NCBI RefSeq assembly: GCF_029543155.1
Contig: NZ_JARQXA010000005.1
Span: 62,001 to 126,000, forward strand
From: Sphingomonas sp. HITSZ_GF
GTDB taxonomy: Bacteria > Pseudomonadota > Alphaproteobacteria > Sphingomonadales > Sphingomonadaceae
Reading direction: 5' to 3'
DNA length: 64,000 bases
Below are positions 34,654 to 43,413 of this stretch, in pieces. A program made the position numbers and the translations under genes. The notes under the pieces were generated by a model, which was not told the DNA's origin, ran no database searches, and saw only the letters and a list, made by a program, of their open reading frames with translations. The stretch's first letter is position 1; each line of letters begins with the position of its first letter.

Positions 34654-34682
34654 CGATTAGGTATCGGCCGGTGCGCTGTAAA
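34654..34682 (-). promoter_or_regulatory. promoter-like sequence for guaA (possibly leaderless mRNA)
   Basis: On the minus strand TTTACA (34682-34677) and TAATCG (34659-34654) are 17 bases apart. The guaA ATG begins 6 bases later, so the predicted transcript start coincides with the start codon. No Shine-Dalgarno is present. Confidence 0.5.
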
Positions 34683-34687
34683 GGGCG

Positions 34688-35302
34688 CTATTGCCCCGAC
34701 GGGCGACGACGGCCCTTCGCCCAATCGGGCATCGGCCCCGCGGGCGGCGCGGCAGCACCCGGGCGGCGCGGGACGAAGCCGTCCGGCCGGCCGGAGACCG
34801 GGCCTGCGCCCATGTCGATCCCGACGAAGTCATAGTCACCGCCGTTGCAGGCGAGCATCGCGGTCACCGGGCCGGAAAGCGTCAATGCGAACCTGCGCGT
34901 AGCGCTGCCCACCGTGAGGCTTCCGCCGCCCGAGCGAACCTTCAACTCGAACGGCAACGGCGCGCCGACCGGCACCGCGCCCAGATCGAGATCGACCTGC
35001 TCATAATTCTGGAAGACGTCGGCCGAGGCATGGCGCGGGTCCGCGCCCCGGATCTGGGCCTCCACCTTGTCGCGCATACTGGCGCTCGCCAGGCGGATAT
35101 AGACGACTGCGTTGTTCCCGCGCGCCTTTGAGATGTCGGGCGCGGAACGCGTGATCGTGCCGCTGATCCGATACTCTGGGCCAAGCTGCTGCACCTGGCG
35201 CATGTCCATGCGCTGACTGCCATTGCACTGCCAGTCGGCGGGCACGGCATGTGCCGTGCCGGCGACGAGCAGGGCGGCGGTGATTGGGAGGGTGCGAAAC
35301 AT
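34688..35302 (-). CDS. exported protein of unknown function
   Basis: Not recognised. It has 204 residues with a signal peptide cleaved near TAHA/VP (about residue 19). The mature part is beta-rich (PADWQCNGSQRMDMRQVQQLGPEYRISGTITRS, GAPLPFELKVRSGGGSLTVGSATRRFALTLSGPVTAM) with two Cys (about 26 and 152 of the precursor) and a Pro/Arg-rich basic tail. It is probably periplasmic. ATG 35302 is preceded by GGTGGGGC; a GTG at 35317 is the less likely alternative. Confidence 0.65.
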   Translation of the reverse strand: MFRTLPITAALLVAGTAHAVPADWQCNGSQRMDMRQVQQLGPEYRISGTITRSAPDISKARGNNAVVYIRLASASMRDKVEAQIRGADPRHASADVFQNYEQVDLDLGAVPVGAPLPFELKVRSGGGSLTVGSATRRFALTLSGPVTAMLACNGGDYDFVGIDMGAGPVSGRPDGFVPRRPGAAAPPAGPMPDWAKGRRRPSGQ

Positions 35303-35379
35303 GCCCCACCGCGCCACAGATTTCCCACGCGCGCGCGCCGCGTGCGACGAACCCGGTCAGCGCGGCGTCGGTCGACGGC

Positions 35380-35994
35380 CTAGAGCGACTTGAGCCCCGC
35401 GATCGTCACGATCGGATCGCTGCCGCGCTTGAGCGCGCAGCGGAAGCCATAGCTCTGCCGGGCGGTGTCGCGGTAGCTGTCCGCCAGCTCAACCTGGCCC
35501 TTGATCACCCAGCTCTTGCCGTTCCACACCGTGCTGGTGACCGAGGAGACCCGCGCCAGCCGGGCATAGCGCTCGCCCATGCTTTCGGTTTCCATCGCGC
35601 AGCGATCCGCCGCGGCATCCTCATCGTACAGCCCGTCGAACCGCGCCGAATCGGGCGCCGGGGTCGGCGCGATCGGGCCGCTGCCGGGCTGGACCGGCTC
35701 GGGTGCGCCATAGCGGCTCTCGGGCATCGGAGCGGTATCGATCTGCGCGCGCGCCTCTGGCGGCGCGACTTCCTCGTAGCTCTCGTCGACCGGCTGCGCC
35801 TTCTTCTTGCTGCCGCTCGAGACGAGCGCGATCAGCCCGCCGACGACGAGCCCGCCGACGATCGCATCGCCGACGTCGAACTTGTCCTCATGGTGATGCC
35901 GCTGCGGGCGCCAGCCTTGCGCCTGGGCCGGCATCGCCAGACCGGTTGCCGAGATCACCGCGGCCGCGCCGCCCACCAGCTTCAGAACAGTCAT
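35380..35994 (-). CDS. exported protein with Pro-rich linker, unknown function
   Basis: A 204-residue precursor: signal peptide to about residue 26 (AMPAQAQG), a His-rich RPQRHHHEDKFD, then one hydrophobic stretch GGLVVGGLIALVSSG (about 45-60) that looks like a membrane segment. A Pro/Glu linker (about 75-120) and a C-terminal domain with two Cys (RCAMETESMGERYARLARV, YGFRCALKRG) follow. GGAGAG lies before ATG 35994. Such His-tract proteins are common in sphingomonads but have no assigned role. Confidence 0.65.
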   Translation of the reverse strand: MTVLKLVGGAAAVISATGLAMPAQAQGWRPQRHHHEDKFDVGDAIVGGLVVGGLIALVSSGSKKKAQPVDESYEEVAPPEARAQIDTAPMPESRYGAPEPVQPGSGPIAPTPAPDSARFDGLYDEDAAADRCAMETESMGERYARLARVSSVTSTVWNGKSWVIKGQVELADSYRDTARQSYGFRCALKRGSDPIVTIAGLKSL

Positions 35995-36110
35995 GCCGCT
36001 CTCCGTTACTTTCGTGGAACGAGAATTATGCGTGCGAGCCTGTCGCGTGGCTGAACCGATTTGCGGTGGGGCGCCCTTCTCCGTCGACCGAAGACCAGCG
36101 CCCTGCCCGC

Positions 36111-38249
36111 TCACTTGCTCTTGATCTCCAGCCCGGTCCACTTGGCGGCGAAGGCCCAGAGGTCGGCGGCTTCCTCGATGATCTTGTCGGTCGGCTTGCC
36201 GGCGCCATGGCCGGCACGGGTCTCGATGCGGACCAGATGCGGTTTGTCGCCGATGGCGGCATGCTGGAGCGCGGCGGTGTATTTGAACGTGTGCCCCGGC
36301 ACCACGCGGTCGTCGGTGTCCGCCGTCGTCGCCAGGATCGCCGGATAGGCCACGCCCGACTTGATGTTGTGATAAGGCGAATAGGCGTAGAGCGTCTTGA
36401 AGTCGGCTTCCTTCGACGGATAGCCGTAATCGTCGACCCAGTAGCGACCTGCGGTGAAGCGGTCGAAGCGCAGCATGTCCATCACGCCTACCGCCGGCAG
36501 CGCCGCGGCGAACAGGTCGGGGCGCTGGTTGACCACCGCGCCCACCAGGAGCCCGCCGTTCGAGCCGCCCTGGATCGCCAGCTGGTTCTTGCCGGTGACG
36601 CCTTCCTTGATCAGGAACTCGCCCGCCGCGATGAAATCGTCGAACACGTTCTGCTTGTTCTGCAGGCGCCCGCCATCGTGCCATGCCTTGCCGTACTCGC
36701 CGCCACCGCGGATGTTGGCGAGGACGAACACGCCGCCCTGCTCCAGCCAGGCCAGCCGCGCGGCGGAGAAGCCGGGGCCATAGGGGACGTTGAAGCCGCC
36801 ATAACCCCAGAGCAGCGTGGGCGCCGGGCCGGTGGTGGTCTTCTTGCGGACGATGAACATCGGCACCCTGGTGCCGTCCTTCGACGCGTAGAAGCGCTGC
36901 TCGACCTTATAGTCCTCGGGCTTGAACAGCAGCTTGGGCGCGGCCCAGGGCGTGCTGACGCCCGTCGCCATGTCGTAGCGATAGATCGAAGTCGGCTCGT
37001 TGAAGCTGGTATAGGCGTAGAAGGTCTCGGGATCGTCCGGCTCGCCGCCAAAGCCCGAGGCGGAACCGACGCCCGGCAGCTTGACCGCGCCGAGCGCCTT
37101 GCCGTCGAGATCGTAGCGGCGCACCTCGGTCTTGGCGTCGACCAGATAGCTGGTGACCAGCTTGCCGCCGACGATCGCGGCACCTTCGAGCGTCGCCTTG
37201 TCCTCTGGGATCAGATCGGTGGTGGCGAGATCGGCCGACGCCACGTCCATCGTCACGACCTTGAGGCGCGGGGCGCCCTTGTTGGTCACCCAATAGAATT
37301 TGGTGCCGATATTGCCGGCCAGGCCCCAGCTATTCTCGAGCGCCGGGATCAGCACGCGCGGCTTGATCGCCGGATCCTTCAGATCGATCAGCGATATCCG
37401 GTAGCGATCATCGGTACCTTCGCTGGTGGTGATCACCATCCAGCGGCCATCGTCGGTCACCTGGGCATAGTGGCTCCACTTGGGATGGTCGGGCGTCTCG
37501 TAGATCAGCCTGTCTTCGCTCTCGGGCGTGCCGAGCTTGTGGAAGAACACCTTGTGGTTCTCGTTGAGCGCCTGGAACTTGGCGTCCGCCGCCACGTCCG
37601 GATAGCGCGAATAGAAGAAGCCGCTGCCGTCCTTGGCCCAGGAGGCGGAAAGCGTGAACTTCATGCCATGGACGATGTCGCCGGTATCCTTGCCGGTGGC
37701 GACGTCGAGCACCTTGGCGAAGCGCCAGTCGGTGCCGCCGTCCTGCACGGCGTAGAGCAGGTGCTTGCCATCGTCCGAGGGCGCCCATTCGGAGAGTGCG
37801 GTCGCGCCGTCCTTCGACCAGCCGTTCGGGTCGATCAGGGTGCGGCCCTCGCCGGCGAGCGTGTCGCGGACGAACAGCACCGCCTGGTTCTGCAGCCCCG
37901 AATTGTGCATGTAGAAATAGCGGCCGCCCTTCTTCTGCGGCACGCCGAAGCGCTCATAGTCGAACAGCTGCTTGATCCGCGCCTTGAACCAGTCGCGGCC
38001 AGGCAGCGTGGCGAGATAGGCGCCGGTGACCTTGTTCTCGGCATCGACCCAGGCGGCGACTTCCTTGTCGTTGCGCACATCGTTCTCGAGCCAGCGATAG
38101 GGATCGGCGACCTTCACCCCGAACTGTTCCTCCACCACGTCGACGCGGCGGGTTTCGGGGTAGCTGAGCTTGGTCACTGGGGTCTCCGGCTGGGTCTGGG
38201 CGTAAGCGGGGGTGGCGAGGAGCAGCGGCAATAGCAAGGAGCGGCGCAA
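36111..38249 (-). CDS. prolyl oligopeptidase family serine peptidase (S9A)
   Basis: A 712-residue exported peptidase. A short signal peptide (LLLPLLLATPAYAQ) is followed by the S9 N-terminal region, a seven-bladed propeller (about 80-430) and the catalytic alpha/beta-hydrolase domain. The triad is visible: Ser in GGSNGG (near 563), Asp in DTDDRVVPGH (near 645) and His in RAGHGAG (near 680). It cleaves peptides after proline, probably in the periplasm for nutrient scavenging. The start is TTG at 38249 with GGAGG 5 bases upstream. Confidence 0.94.
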   Translation of the reverse strand: MRRSLLLPLLLATPAYAQTQPETPVTKLSYPETRRVDVVEEQFGVKVADPYRWLENDVRNDKEVAAWVDAENKVTGAYLATLPGRDWFKARIKQLFDYERFGVPQKKGGRYFYMHNSGLQNQAVLFVRDTLAGEGRTLIDPNGWSKDGATALSEWAPSDDGKHLLYAVQDGGTDWRFAKVLDVATGKDTGDIVHGMKFTLSASWAKDGSGFFYSRYPDVAADAKFQALNENHKVFFHKLGTPESEDRLIYETPDHPKWSHYAQVTDDGRWMVITTSEGTDDRYRISLIDLKDPAIKPRVLIPALENSWGLAGNIGTKFYWVTNKGAPRLKVVTMDVASADLATTDLIPEDKATLEGAAIVGGKLVTSYLVDAKTEVRRYDLDGKALGAVKLPGVGSASGFGGEPDDPETFYAYTSFNEPTSIYRYDMATGVSTPWAAPKLLFKPEDYKVEQRFYASKDGTRVPMFIVRKKTTTGPAPTLLWGYGGFNVPYGPGFSAARLAWLEQGGVFVLANIRGGGEYGKAWHDGGRLQNKQNVFDDFIAAGEFLIKEGVTGKNQLAIQGGSNGGLLVGAVVNQRPDLFAAALPAVGVMDMLRFDRFTAGRYWVDDYGYPSKEADFKTLYAYSPYHNIKSGVAYPAILATTADTDDRVVPGHTFKYTAALQHAAIGDKPHLVRIETRAGHGAGKPTDKIIEEAADLWAFAAKWTGLEIKSK

Positions 38250-38322
38250 ATCAGCCTCCGAACAGGGTGGAATGCGCCAACTCTATCGCCGCTGCACAGC
38301 GGCACAAGCACCGGTTCCGGCT

Positions 38323-38442
38323 TCAGGCGAAGCCGACGCCCGTCGTCGCCGAAACCGCCCAGACCAGCACGCCGAGCGGCGCCAGCGCCATGCCGGCCGA
38401 AAGCCAGGCGCCGAGATCGGATTGGGTGTTGTTCCTGTTCAT
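38323..38442 (-). CDS. possible 39-residue single-pass membrane protein
   Basis: A short frame of 39 codons: a polar start (MNRNNTQSDLGAW), then one hydrophobic helix (LSAGMALAPLGVLVWAVSA) and a short tail. It lies between two exported-protein genes on the same strand. No clear ribosome binding site is seen. It may be a real small membrane protein or chance. Confidence 0.35.
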   Translation of the reverse strand: MNRNNTQSDLGAWLSAGMALAPLGVLVWAVSATTGVGFA

Positions 38443-38516
38443 GCCGCAGATGTGGGAAGCCGCGGGGCCGGCAAGGAGTGCAGGAAATCTTTCGGCCCCG
38501 AAACAAGCACTGCTGG

Positions 38517-39293
38517 CTAGAGGCGAACCTGCTCCAGCGCCGCGATCTGCCGCCGTACGTCCGCAAGCAGGTCATCGCGCAGCAAGGTGGCGGGCTGGCC
38601 CGAAGGCGCCGCGCATTCGACCAGGGTCATCGACTGCTCAAGATCCACGTCCGCCTTGGCGATCGCATAATGGTGACGGTGGACGGCGTCCGGCAAGCGC
38701 GCCTGGAATTGCCGGACCAGCTCGAGTGCGGGTGCCAGGATCGTCTCGTTGGGGACGCCCCTGGCAAGCCGGCATAGCGGCTGGACGGTTTGGACGAGTC
38801 GACGGGCCAGGCTGCGGAACGCCGCGCTACCGGTGGGGATCGACTCGTGCACCGGCCCGCGATCGAGACGCGGAAGAAGCGCACGCAACGCGGCAAGGCC
38901 GCCCGCCACATCCTCGCGCGTCATCTCGACATGCTTTCGGGCAAAGGCGGCGTCGCCGTCGCTCCAGCACCCGCGCTGATACTCCGCATCGGCGCGGGCA
39001 ATGGCGAGCTGGAACGCGGCGCCGGTCGTTCCCAAACGCGCTTCGAACGCCTTGATCGCTGCGTGCTCGGGTACGAGCAGCGCCTTCCGGTCGAAGCCCG
39101 CCGGCGCATCGCAAGACGGCCTGCCGAGCGACACATAGAGCTTGCGCGCGGCCATGCGAAACTTCGCGCTGTCCTCGCTTTCCAGGACGGTGCTGGCGAT
39201 CGGCTTCGCCTGCGGCCGCGGCTCGGCCACGTTCCCCGGCGTGTCGCACCCGACCAGGGCGACGAGCATCGTCATGGCCAATGCTGCTCTCAA
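38517..39293 (-). CDS. lipoprotein of unknown function
   Basis: A 258-residue lipoprotein with lipobox LVGC (Cys16). The mature part is mostly helical, with Cys at DAPAGF- and WSDGD-flanked positions (PSCDAPAG, RGCWSDGD), PLCRLARG and VECAAPSG; these four may form disulfides. The start is TTG at 39293, preceded by TAGGAGG; an ATG at 39275 would shorten the signal peptide to ten residues. It is upstream of the rplQ terminator, so it is separate from the ribosomal cluster. The function is unknown. Confidence 0.7.
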   Translation of the reverse strand: MRAALAMTMLVALVGCDTPGNVAEPRPQAKPIASTVLESEDSAKFRMAARKLYVSLGRPSCDAPAGFDRKALLVPEHAAIKAFEARLGTTGAAFQLAIARADAEYQRGCWSDGDAAFARKHVEMTREDVAGGLAALRALLPRLDRGPVHESIPTGSAAFRSLARRLVQTVQPLCRLARGVPNETILAPALELVRQFQARLPDAVHRHHYAIAKADVDLEQSMTLVECAAPSGQPATLLRDDLLADVRRQIAALEQVRL

Positions 39294-39340
39294 GCGCCCC
39301 TCCTATCGGCGGGGATTCTATCCCCGGGGGCAACGACCAC

Positions 39341-39380
39341 CAAACGAAAAGGGCGGCCGCACATTGGTGCGACCGCCCTT
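39341..39380 (-). terminator. Rho-independent terminator ending the alpha operon (after rplQ)
   Basis: AAGGGCGG-C-CGCAC (39349-39362) pairs with GTGCG-A-CCGCCCTT (39367-39380), one mismatch and a 4-base loop. The minus-strand tail is TTTTCGTTTG. It lies 24 bases after the rplQ stop. Confidence 0.85.
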
Positions 39381-39403
39381 CCCTATCTCGATATCGAGGC
39401 CGA

Positions 39404-39826
39404 TCAGGCGACGGCGTCGAAATCCTCGTCGACCAGCACCGGGCCCGAATCCTGGCCCTTGGCCGAGACGTCGCGGTCGACGAACTCGATGATCGCCATC
39501 GGCGACGCGTCCGAAGCGCGCGGGCCGGTCTTGATGATGCGGGTGTAGCCGCCGTTGCGATCGGCATAGCGGGCCGATAGCACGTCGAACAGCTTCACCA
39601 GCTGCGCATCGTCGAGCAGGCGGGCGTGCGCCAGACGACGGTTCGACAGGCCCCCCTTCTTGGCGAGGGTGATCAGCTTCTCGACGTACGGACGCAGTTC
39701 CTTCGCCTTGGCGAGGGTGGTGGTGATCTGCTCGTGCTTGATCAGAGCGGCGCTCATGTTGCGGAACAGGGCCGCACGATGGGCCGAGGTACGCTGCAGC
39801 TTACGGCCGCCAACGCGATGACGCAT
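39404..39826 (-). CDS. rplQ: 50S ribosomal protein L17
   Basis: A 140-residue ribosomal protein at the peptide exit tunnel rim. [24 protein letters not shown] is the invariant start; the C-terminal tail (about 118-140) is acidic, as in alphaproteobacteria. It is the last gene of the rpsM-rpsK-rpoA-rplQ unit, with a terminator directly after it and an unusually long spacer from rpoA. Confidence 0.98.
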   Translation of the reverse strand: MRHRVGGRKLQRTSAHRAALFRNMSAALIKHEQITTTLAKAKELRPYVEKLITLAKKGGLSNRRLAHARLLDDAQLVKLFDVLSARYADRNGGYTRIIKTGPRASDASPMAIIEFVDRDVSAKGQDSGPVLVDEDFDAVA

Positions 39827-39903
39827 GGGTACTTCCTTTTCGTTCGTCAGGGGGCCGTTTCAGGTACCCCTAGCCAGGTGGGACGGAGAGCCACCCAATC
39901 AAA

Positions 39904-40053
39904 CCGTCATCCCGACGAAAGCCGGGATCTCATGAAATCCGCCCCCAAGGAGGGCCCGACGCGGGAGTAAATCCCGCGTCGTCGGACGGGATCGGCTTTG
40001 CCGACCCGCCGGCCGGGCTTTCGCTGTCTCCGGGTTAGCTTGCGCTAACCCGG
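39904..40053 (-). other. hairpin-rich spacer between rpoA and rplQ
   Basis: The 233-base gap has no gene but three strong stems in a row: CCGGGTTAGC (40030-40039)/GCTAACCCGG (40044-40053), which on the mRNA closes with a GCAA (GNRA) tetraloop; TCGGC-ttt-GCCGA (39992-40004); and CGACGCGGGA/TCCCGCGTCG (39957-39981, 5-base loop). To the left is a half copy of repeat family A (39904-39931). No U-tracts follow, so these look like RNA-stability or attenuating structures. Confidence 0.6.
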
Positions 40054-40059
40054 TGCAGC

Positions 40060-41133
40060 TCAGCCCATGATTTCCTGCTCGAGCTTCTTGGCCATCTCTT
40101 CGATGTTCTCAGGCGGCCAGCCCGGGATTTCCATGCCGAGACGGAGACCCATCGACGACAGGACTTCCTTGATCTCGTTGAGCGACTTGCGGCCGAAGTT
40201 CGGCGTGCGCAGCATCTCGGCTTCGGTCTTCTGGACCAGATCGCCGATATAGATGATGTTGTCGTTCTTGAGGCAGTTCGCCGAGCGGACCGAAAGCTCC
40301 AGCTCGTCGACCTTCTTCAGCAGGTAACGGTTGATCTGCGACGCGTCGCCGGCACCGGCATCGGCAGCGCCACCGGCGGCCGGAGCGGCCATGCCGATCG
40401 GAGCCGAGCGGGTGATCGCCGAATCGTCGAAGTGGACGAACAGCGCCAGCTGGTCCTGGAGGATGCGCGCGGCATAGGCCACGGCGTCTTCCGGGGTGAT
40501 CGTGCCGTCGGTCTCGATCGACAGCGTGAGCTTGTCGTAGTCGAGCTCCTGGCCGACGCGGGTGTTCTCGACCTTGTACGAGACCTGGCGGACCGGGCTG
40601 TACAGCGCATCGACCGGGATCAGGCCGATCGGGGCGTCCGCCGGACGGTTCGACGCGGCGGGGACATAGCCCTTACCGGTGTCGGCGGTCAGCTCCATGT
40701 TGAGCGTCGCGCCATCGTCGAGATGGCAGATCACGAGATCGGGGTTCATCACCTCGATATCGCCCGACACGGCGATGTCGCCGGCCTTCACCTCAGCCGG
40801 GCCGGTGGCCGAAAGCTGGAGGCGCTTCGGGCCTTCGCCCTGCATCTTGAGCGCGATCTGCTTCACGTTCAGGACGATGTCCGTCACGTCTTCGCGCACA
40901 CCCGCCAGCGAGCTGAACTCGTGGAGGACGTTTTCGATCTTGATCGAAGTGACCGCGGCGCCCTGCAGCGACGAGAGCAGCACGCGGCGCAGCGCGTTGC
41001 CGAGCGTCAGACCGAAGCCGCGCTCGAGCGGCTCCGCCACGAAAGTCGACTTGCGCTTGGGATCGCCACCGGGCTTCTTCTCGAGGCCGTTGGGCTTCTT
41101 GAGTTCCTGCCAGTTCTTAGCGTTGACCGACAC
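40060..41133 (-). CDS. rpoA: DNA-directed RNA polymerase alpha subunit
   Basis: A 357-residue subunit that seeds polymerase assembly and contacts promoters and activators. The N-terminal domain has [25 protein letters not shown]; the C-terminal domain has [24 protein letters not shown] and [12 protein letters not shown]. The start is GTG at 41133 with GAGGAAA 7 bases upstream; no ATG fits. It is between rpsK and a long structured spacer before rplQ. Confidence 0.98.
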   Translation of the reverse strand: MSVNAKNWQELKKPNGLEKKPGGDPKRKSTFVAEPLERGFGLTLGNALRRVLLSSLQGAAVTSIKIENVLHEFSSLAGVREDVTDIVLNVKQIALKMQGEGPKRLQLSATGPAEVKAGDIAVSGDIEVMNPDLVICHLDDGATLNMELTADTGKGYVPAASNRPADAPIGLIPVDALYSPVRQVSYKVENTRVGQELDYDKLTLSIETDGTITPEDAVAYAARILQDQLALFVHFDDSAITRSAPIGMAAPAAGGAADAGAGDASQINRYLLKKVDELELSVRSANCLKNDNIIYIGDLVQKTEAEMLRTPNFGRKSLNEIKEVLSSMGLRLGMEIPGWPPENIEEMAKKLEQEIMG

Positions 41134-41234
41134 GGGCTTTCCTCATGTTGGGCAGGCTGGGGCGTGCCTGCCAGAAATATACTGCAAAGGCCGCGGACCC
41201 ACCCCTGGGCCCACGGCGAACGCAGGGCTGCCGC

Positions 41235-41624
41235 TTAGACGCGGCGGCGCTTCGACGGACGAACGCCGTTGTGCGGGATCGGCGTCACGTCACGGATCGA
41301 CGTGATCTGGAAGCCGACCGCCTGCAGCGCACGAAGCGCCGATTCGCGGCCCGAACCCGGACCCTTCACTTCCACCTCGAGGGTGCGCACGCCGTGCTCG
41401 GCGGCCTTGCGGCCGGCGTCTTCGGCGGCGACCTGGGCAGCGTACGGGGTCGACTTGCGCGAGCCCTTGAAGCCCATCATGCCGGCCGACGACCACGAGA
41501 TGGCGTTGCCCTGTGCATCGGTGATGGTGATCATCGTGTTGTTGAAGCTGGCGTTCACATGAGCGACGCCGGCGGTGATGTTCTTGCGCTCGCGACGGCG
41601 AAGGCGCTGCGGTTCACGTGCCAT
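41235..41624 (-). CDS. rpsK: 30S ribosomal protein S11
   Basis: A 129-residue small-subunit protein of the platform near the mRNA exit. [30 protein letters not shown] and [14 protein letters not shown] are conserved; the basic end [11 protein letters not shown] is normal. It is read with rpsM upstream and rpoA downstream. Confidence 0.98.
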   Translation of the reverse strand: MAREPQRLRRRERKNITAGVAHVNASFNNTMITITDAQGNAISWSSAGMMGFKGSRKSTPYAAQVAAEDAGRKAAEHGVRTLEVEVKGPGSGRESALRALQAVGFQITSIRDVTPIPHNGVRPSKRRRV

Positions 41625-41649
41625 TTTCTTGTCCCTTCCGACCTAGCGC

Positions 41650-42018
41650 TTACTTCTTCTTGCCGGCGATCGGCTTGGCCTTGCCCTTGCGGGTGCGCGC
41701 ATTGGTATGCGTGCGCTGGCCACGAACCGGCAGGCCCTTGCGGTGGCGAAGGCCACGGTAGCAGGCCAGGTCCATCAGGCGCTTGATGTTCATCGCGGTC
41801 TGGCGACGCAGGTCGCCTTCCACGGTGTAGCCGGCGTCGATCGCTTCGCGGATCTGCAGCACTTCCTGGTCCGACAGGTCCTGGACGCGGCGCTCGGGCG
41901 CGATGTCCAGCTTGGCGGTGATCTCCTTGGCCTTGGCCGCGCCAATGCCGTGGATGTACTGCAGCGCGATGACGACGCGCTTGTTGGTCGGGATGTTGAC
42001 ACCCGCAATACGTGCCAT
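41650..42018 (-). CDS. rpsM: 30S ribosomal protein S13
   Basis: A 122-residue head protein contacting 5S and the A/P-site tRNAs. [26 protein letters not shown] is the conserved start and [14 protein letters not shown] the basic end. It is the first gene of the separately promoted alpha operon. The frame is open upstream, but ATG 42018 is the natural start. Confidence 0.98.
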   Translation of the reverse strand: MARIAGVNIPTNKRVVIALQYIHGIGAAKAKEITAKLDIAPERRVQDLSDQEVLQIREAIDAGYTVEGDLRRQTAMNIKRLMDLACYRGLRHRKGLPVRGQRTHTNARTRKGKAKPIAGKKK

Positions 42019-42152
42019 GGAATTTGTTCTCCCAGCTCCACGGGGTGCCGCATGGCAGCTCGCACCCCATCTCGTAGCGTTGATCCCGGAATGCAGTGGC
42101 ACGACGAGCACGCCAAGGCGCCGCCGTGTTACCGATCTTCCGGAAGATGCGC

Positions 42153-42181
42153 GACATATGCGTCCGCCAGCGCTGAGTCAA
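42153..42181 (-). promoter_or_regulatory. promoter for the rpsM-rpsK-rpoA-rplQ operon
   Basis: On the minus strand TTGACT (42181-42176) and TATGTC (42158-42153) are exactly 17 bases apart, 135 bases upstream of rpsM. It is one of the best sigma70-like matches in the window. It shows how the alpha operon can be expressed although foreign genes separate it from adk. Confidence 0.65.
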
Positions 42182-42358
42182 GCGCTGCGGGGGGGGCTTT
42201 CGCCGGAAACGGACTTATACACCATCCTGCCCCCGCCGCCAAGCAGCGCCCCGACCTGCCGTCCCGCCCTGCGACGTTCAACCGGGCGGTTGCGCGATTC
42301 ATTGACTCCGTTGACTCGCCACGCATGCGCGAGGGCCGCCTTTGCCGCCCCCTCAGAG

Positions 42359-42382
42359 AGCAGGCAAAATCCTACATTGCAA
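42359..42382. repeat. 24-base conserved tag (AATCCTACATTGCAA type), second copy
   Basis: One mismatch to 22422-22445. It is directly left of the family E inverted repeat. Confidence 0.7.
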
Positions 42383-42385
42383 GGC

Positions 42386-42513
42386 TTCTCCCCTCCCTGG
42401 AAGGGAGGGGTCGGGGGTGGGTCGATATACGCGATACGGCGGACGCGAAGCTTGTGCTTCAGTATCGCCAAGCCTCCACCCACCCCTAACCCCTCCCTTC
42501 CAGGGAGGGGAAT
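42386..42513. repeat. intergenic inverted repeat, family E (CCCTCCCTGGAAGGGAGGGG type)
   Basis: TTCTCCCCTCCCTGGAAGGG followed by AGGGGTCGGGGGTGGGT faces ACCCACCCCTAACCCCTCCC followed by TTCCAGGGAGGGGAATAA, with a ~55-base centre. It lies just after the response regulator stop and probably acts as its terminator. Confidence 0.85.
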
Positions 42514-42517
42514 AAGG

Positions 42518-43279
42518 TCAGCTCTCGGACGAGAGCCGGTATCCCGCCCCGCGCACCGTGTGAAGGATCGGGGCCATCCCCTCCTCCAGCTTGCGGCGCA
42601 GGCGGCCGATATGGACGTCGACCACGTTCGAGCCGGGATCGAAGCGGCAGTTCCACACATGCTCGAGCATCATCGTGCGGGTGACGACCTCACCGGCATG
42701 GCGGGCGAGATATTCGAGTAGGTGGAACTCGCGCGCGACCAGCGGCACGGGGCGCCCCGCCCGGCTGACGGTGCGGCTGAGCAGGTCTATCTCGAGATCG
42801 CCGACGCTGAGCCGCGTCGCGGCGGCTTCGGCGGCGCTGCGCTCGGCACGACGGAGCAAGGCGGCGATGCGCGCGCGCAGCTCGGCGAGCGAGAAGGGCT
42901 TGGCGAGATAGTCGTCGGCGCCGGCAGTGAGCCCGGTGACCTTGTCGTCCACCGTGCCGAGCGCGGAGAGCATGATCGCCGGGGTGCGCAGCCCCTGGGC
43001 GCGCAGCGCGCCGAGCAGCGCGAGGCCGTCCATGCCGGGCAGCATGCGATCGAGAATCCACAGATCGAAATCGCCCTGGGCGGCGAGGTCCAGCCCCAGC
43101 CGGCCATCGGCGCAGACCGCCGCATCGTGGCCGGCGGCGCCAAGCCCGCGGAGCACGAAGTCCGCCGAAGCGGGATCGTCCTCGATGATCAGGATCCGGG
43201 AGGGTCGGCCGACGGACAAGGGGGTGTCCGCCGGCCGTTGCGTCGGTGCCAGGGCAGCACCGGCGACTTCGGGTCGCAT
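42518..43279 (-). CDS. OmpR-family response regulator, orphan
   Basis: A 253-residue two-domain regulator. The receiver domain (about 28-140) has the acidic pair Glu33/Asp34-Asp35, the phospho-acceptor Asp77 (ILDRMLPGMDG), Ser105 and Lys127 (YLAKPF). The C-terminal winged helix (about 155-253) has REFHLLEYLARHAGEVVTRTMMLEHVW and NVVDVHIGRLRRKLEEG. The N-terminal 27 residues are a Pro/Ala-rich extension. No histidine kinase gene is adjacent. It sits between adk and rpsM, inside the ribosomal cluster, with a structured leader upstream, and may control the nearby envelope genes. Confidence 0.93.
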   Translation of the reverse strand: MRPEVAGAALAPTQRPADTPLSVGRPSRILIIEDDPASADFVLRGLGAAGHDAAVCADGRLGLDLAAQGDFDLWILDRMLPGMDGLALLGALRAQGLRTPAIMLSALGTVDDKVTGLTAGADDYLAKPFSLAELRARIAALLRRAERSAAEAAATRLSVGDLEIDLLSRTVSRAGRPVPLVAREFHLLEYLARHAGEVVTRTMMLEHVWNCRFDPGSNVVDVHIGRLRRKLEEGMAPILHTVRGAGYRLSSES

Positions 43280-43284
43280 GCCGC

Positions 43285-43410
43285 TTACCTTGCGCTCTTC
43301 CCGGCGGGCTCGGCCTGGACAGGGGCAAACGCCAGGCAGGGCGCCGCAGCGCGGATCGCGGGGGCGGCGATCGGGGCTGGAGCCGGGAAGAGCAACGGGG
43401 CAAGCCGCAT
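43285..43410 (-). CDS. possible 41-residue leader or exported peptide before the response regulator
   Basis: A 42-codon frame (ATG 43410) of Ala/Pro-rich, hydrophobic composition with a signal-like beginning (MRLAPLLFPAPAPIAAPAIR). It ends 5 bases before the response regulator start and begins just after a large hairpin. It may be a leader peptide, a small exported product or chance. Confidence 0.35.
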   Translation of the reverse strand: MRLAPLLFPAPAPIAAPAIRAAAPCLAFAPVQAEPAGKSAR

Positions 43411-43413
43411 GCT

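Noticed and set aside
36000..36110. EcfG-type promoter in front of the exported protein at 35380-35994
   Set aside because: GGAAC is present but on the wrong strand and without CGTT at the right spacing.
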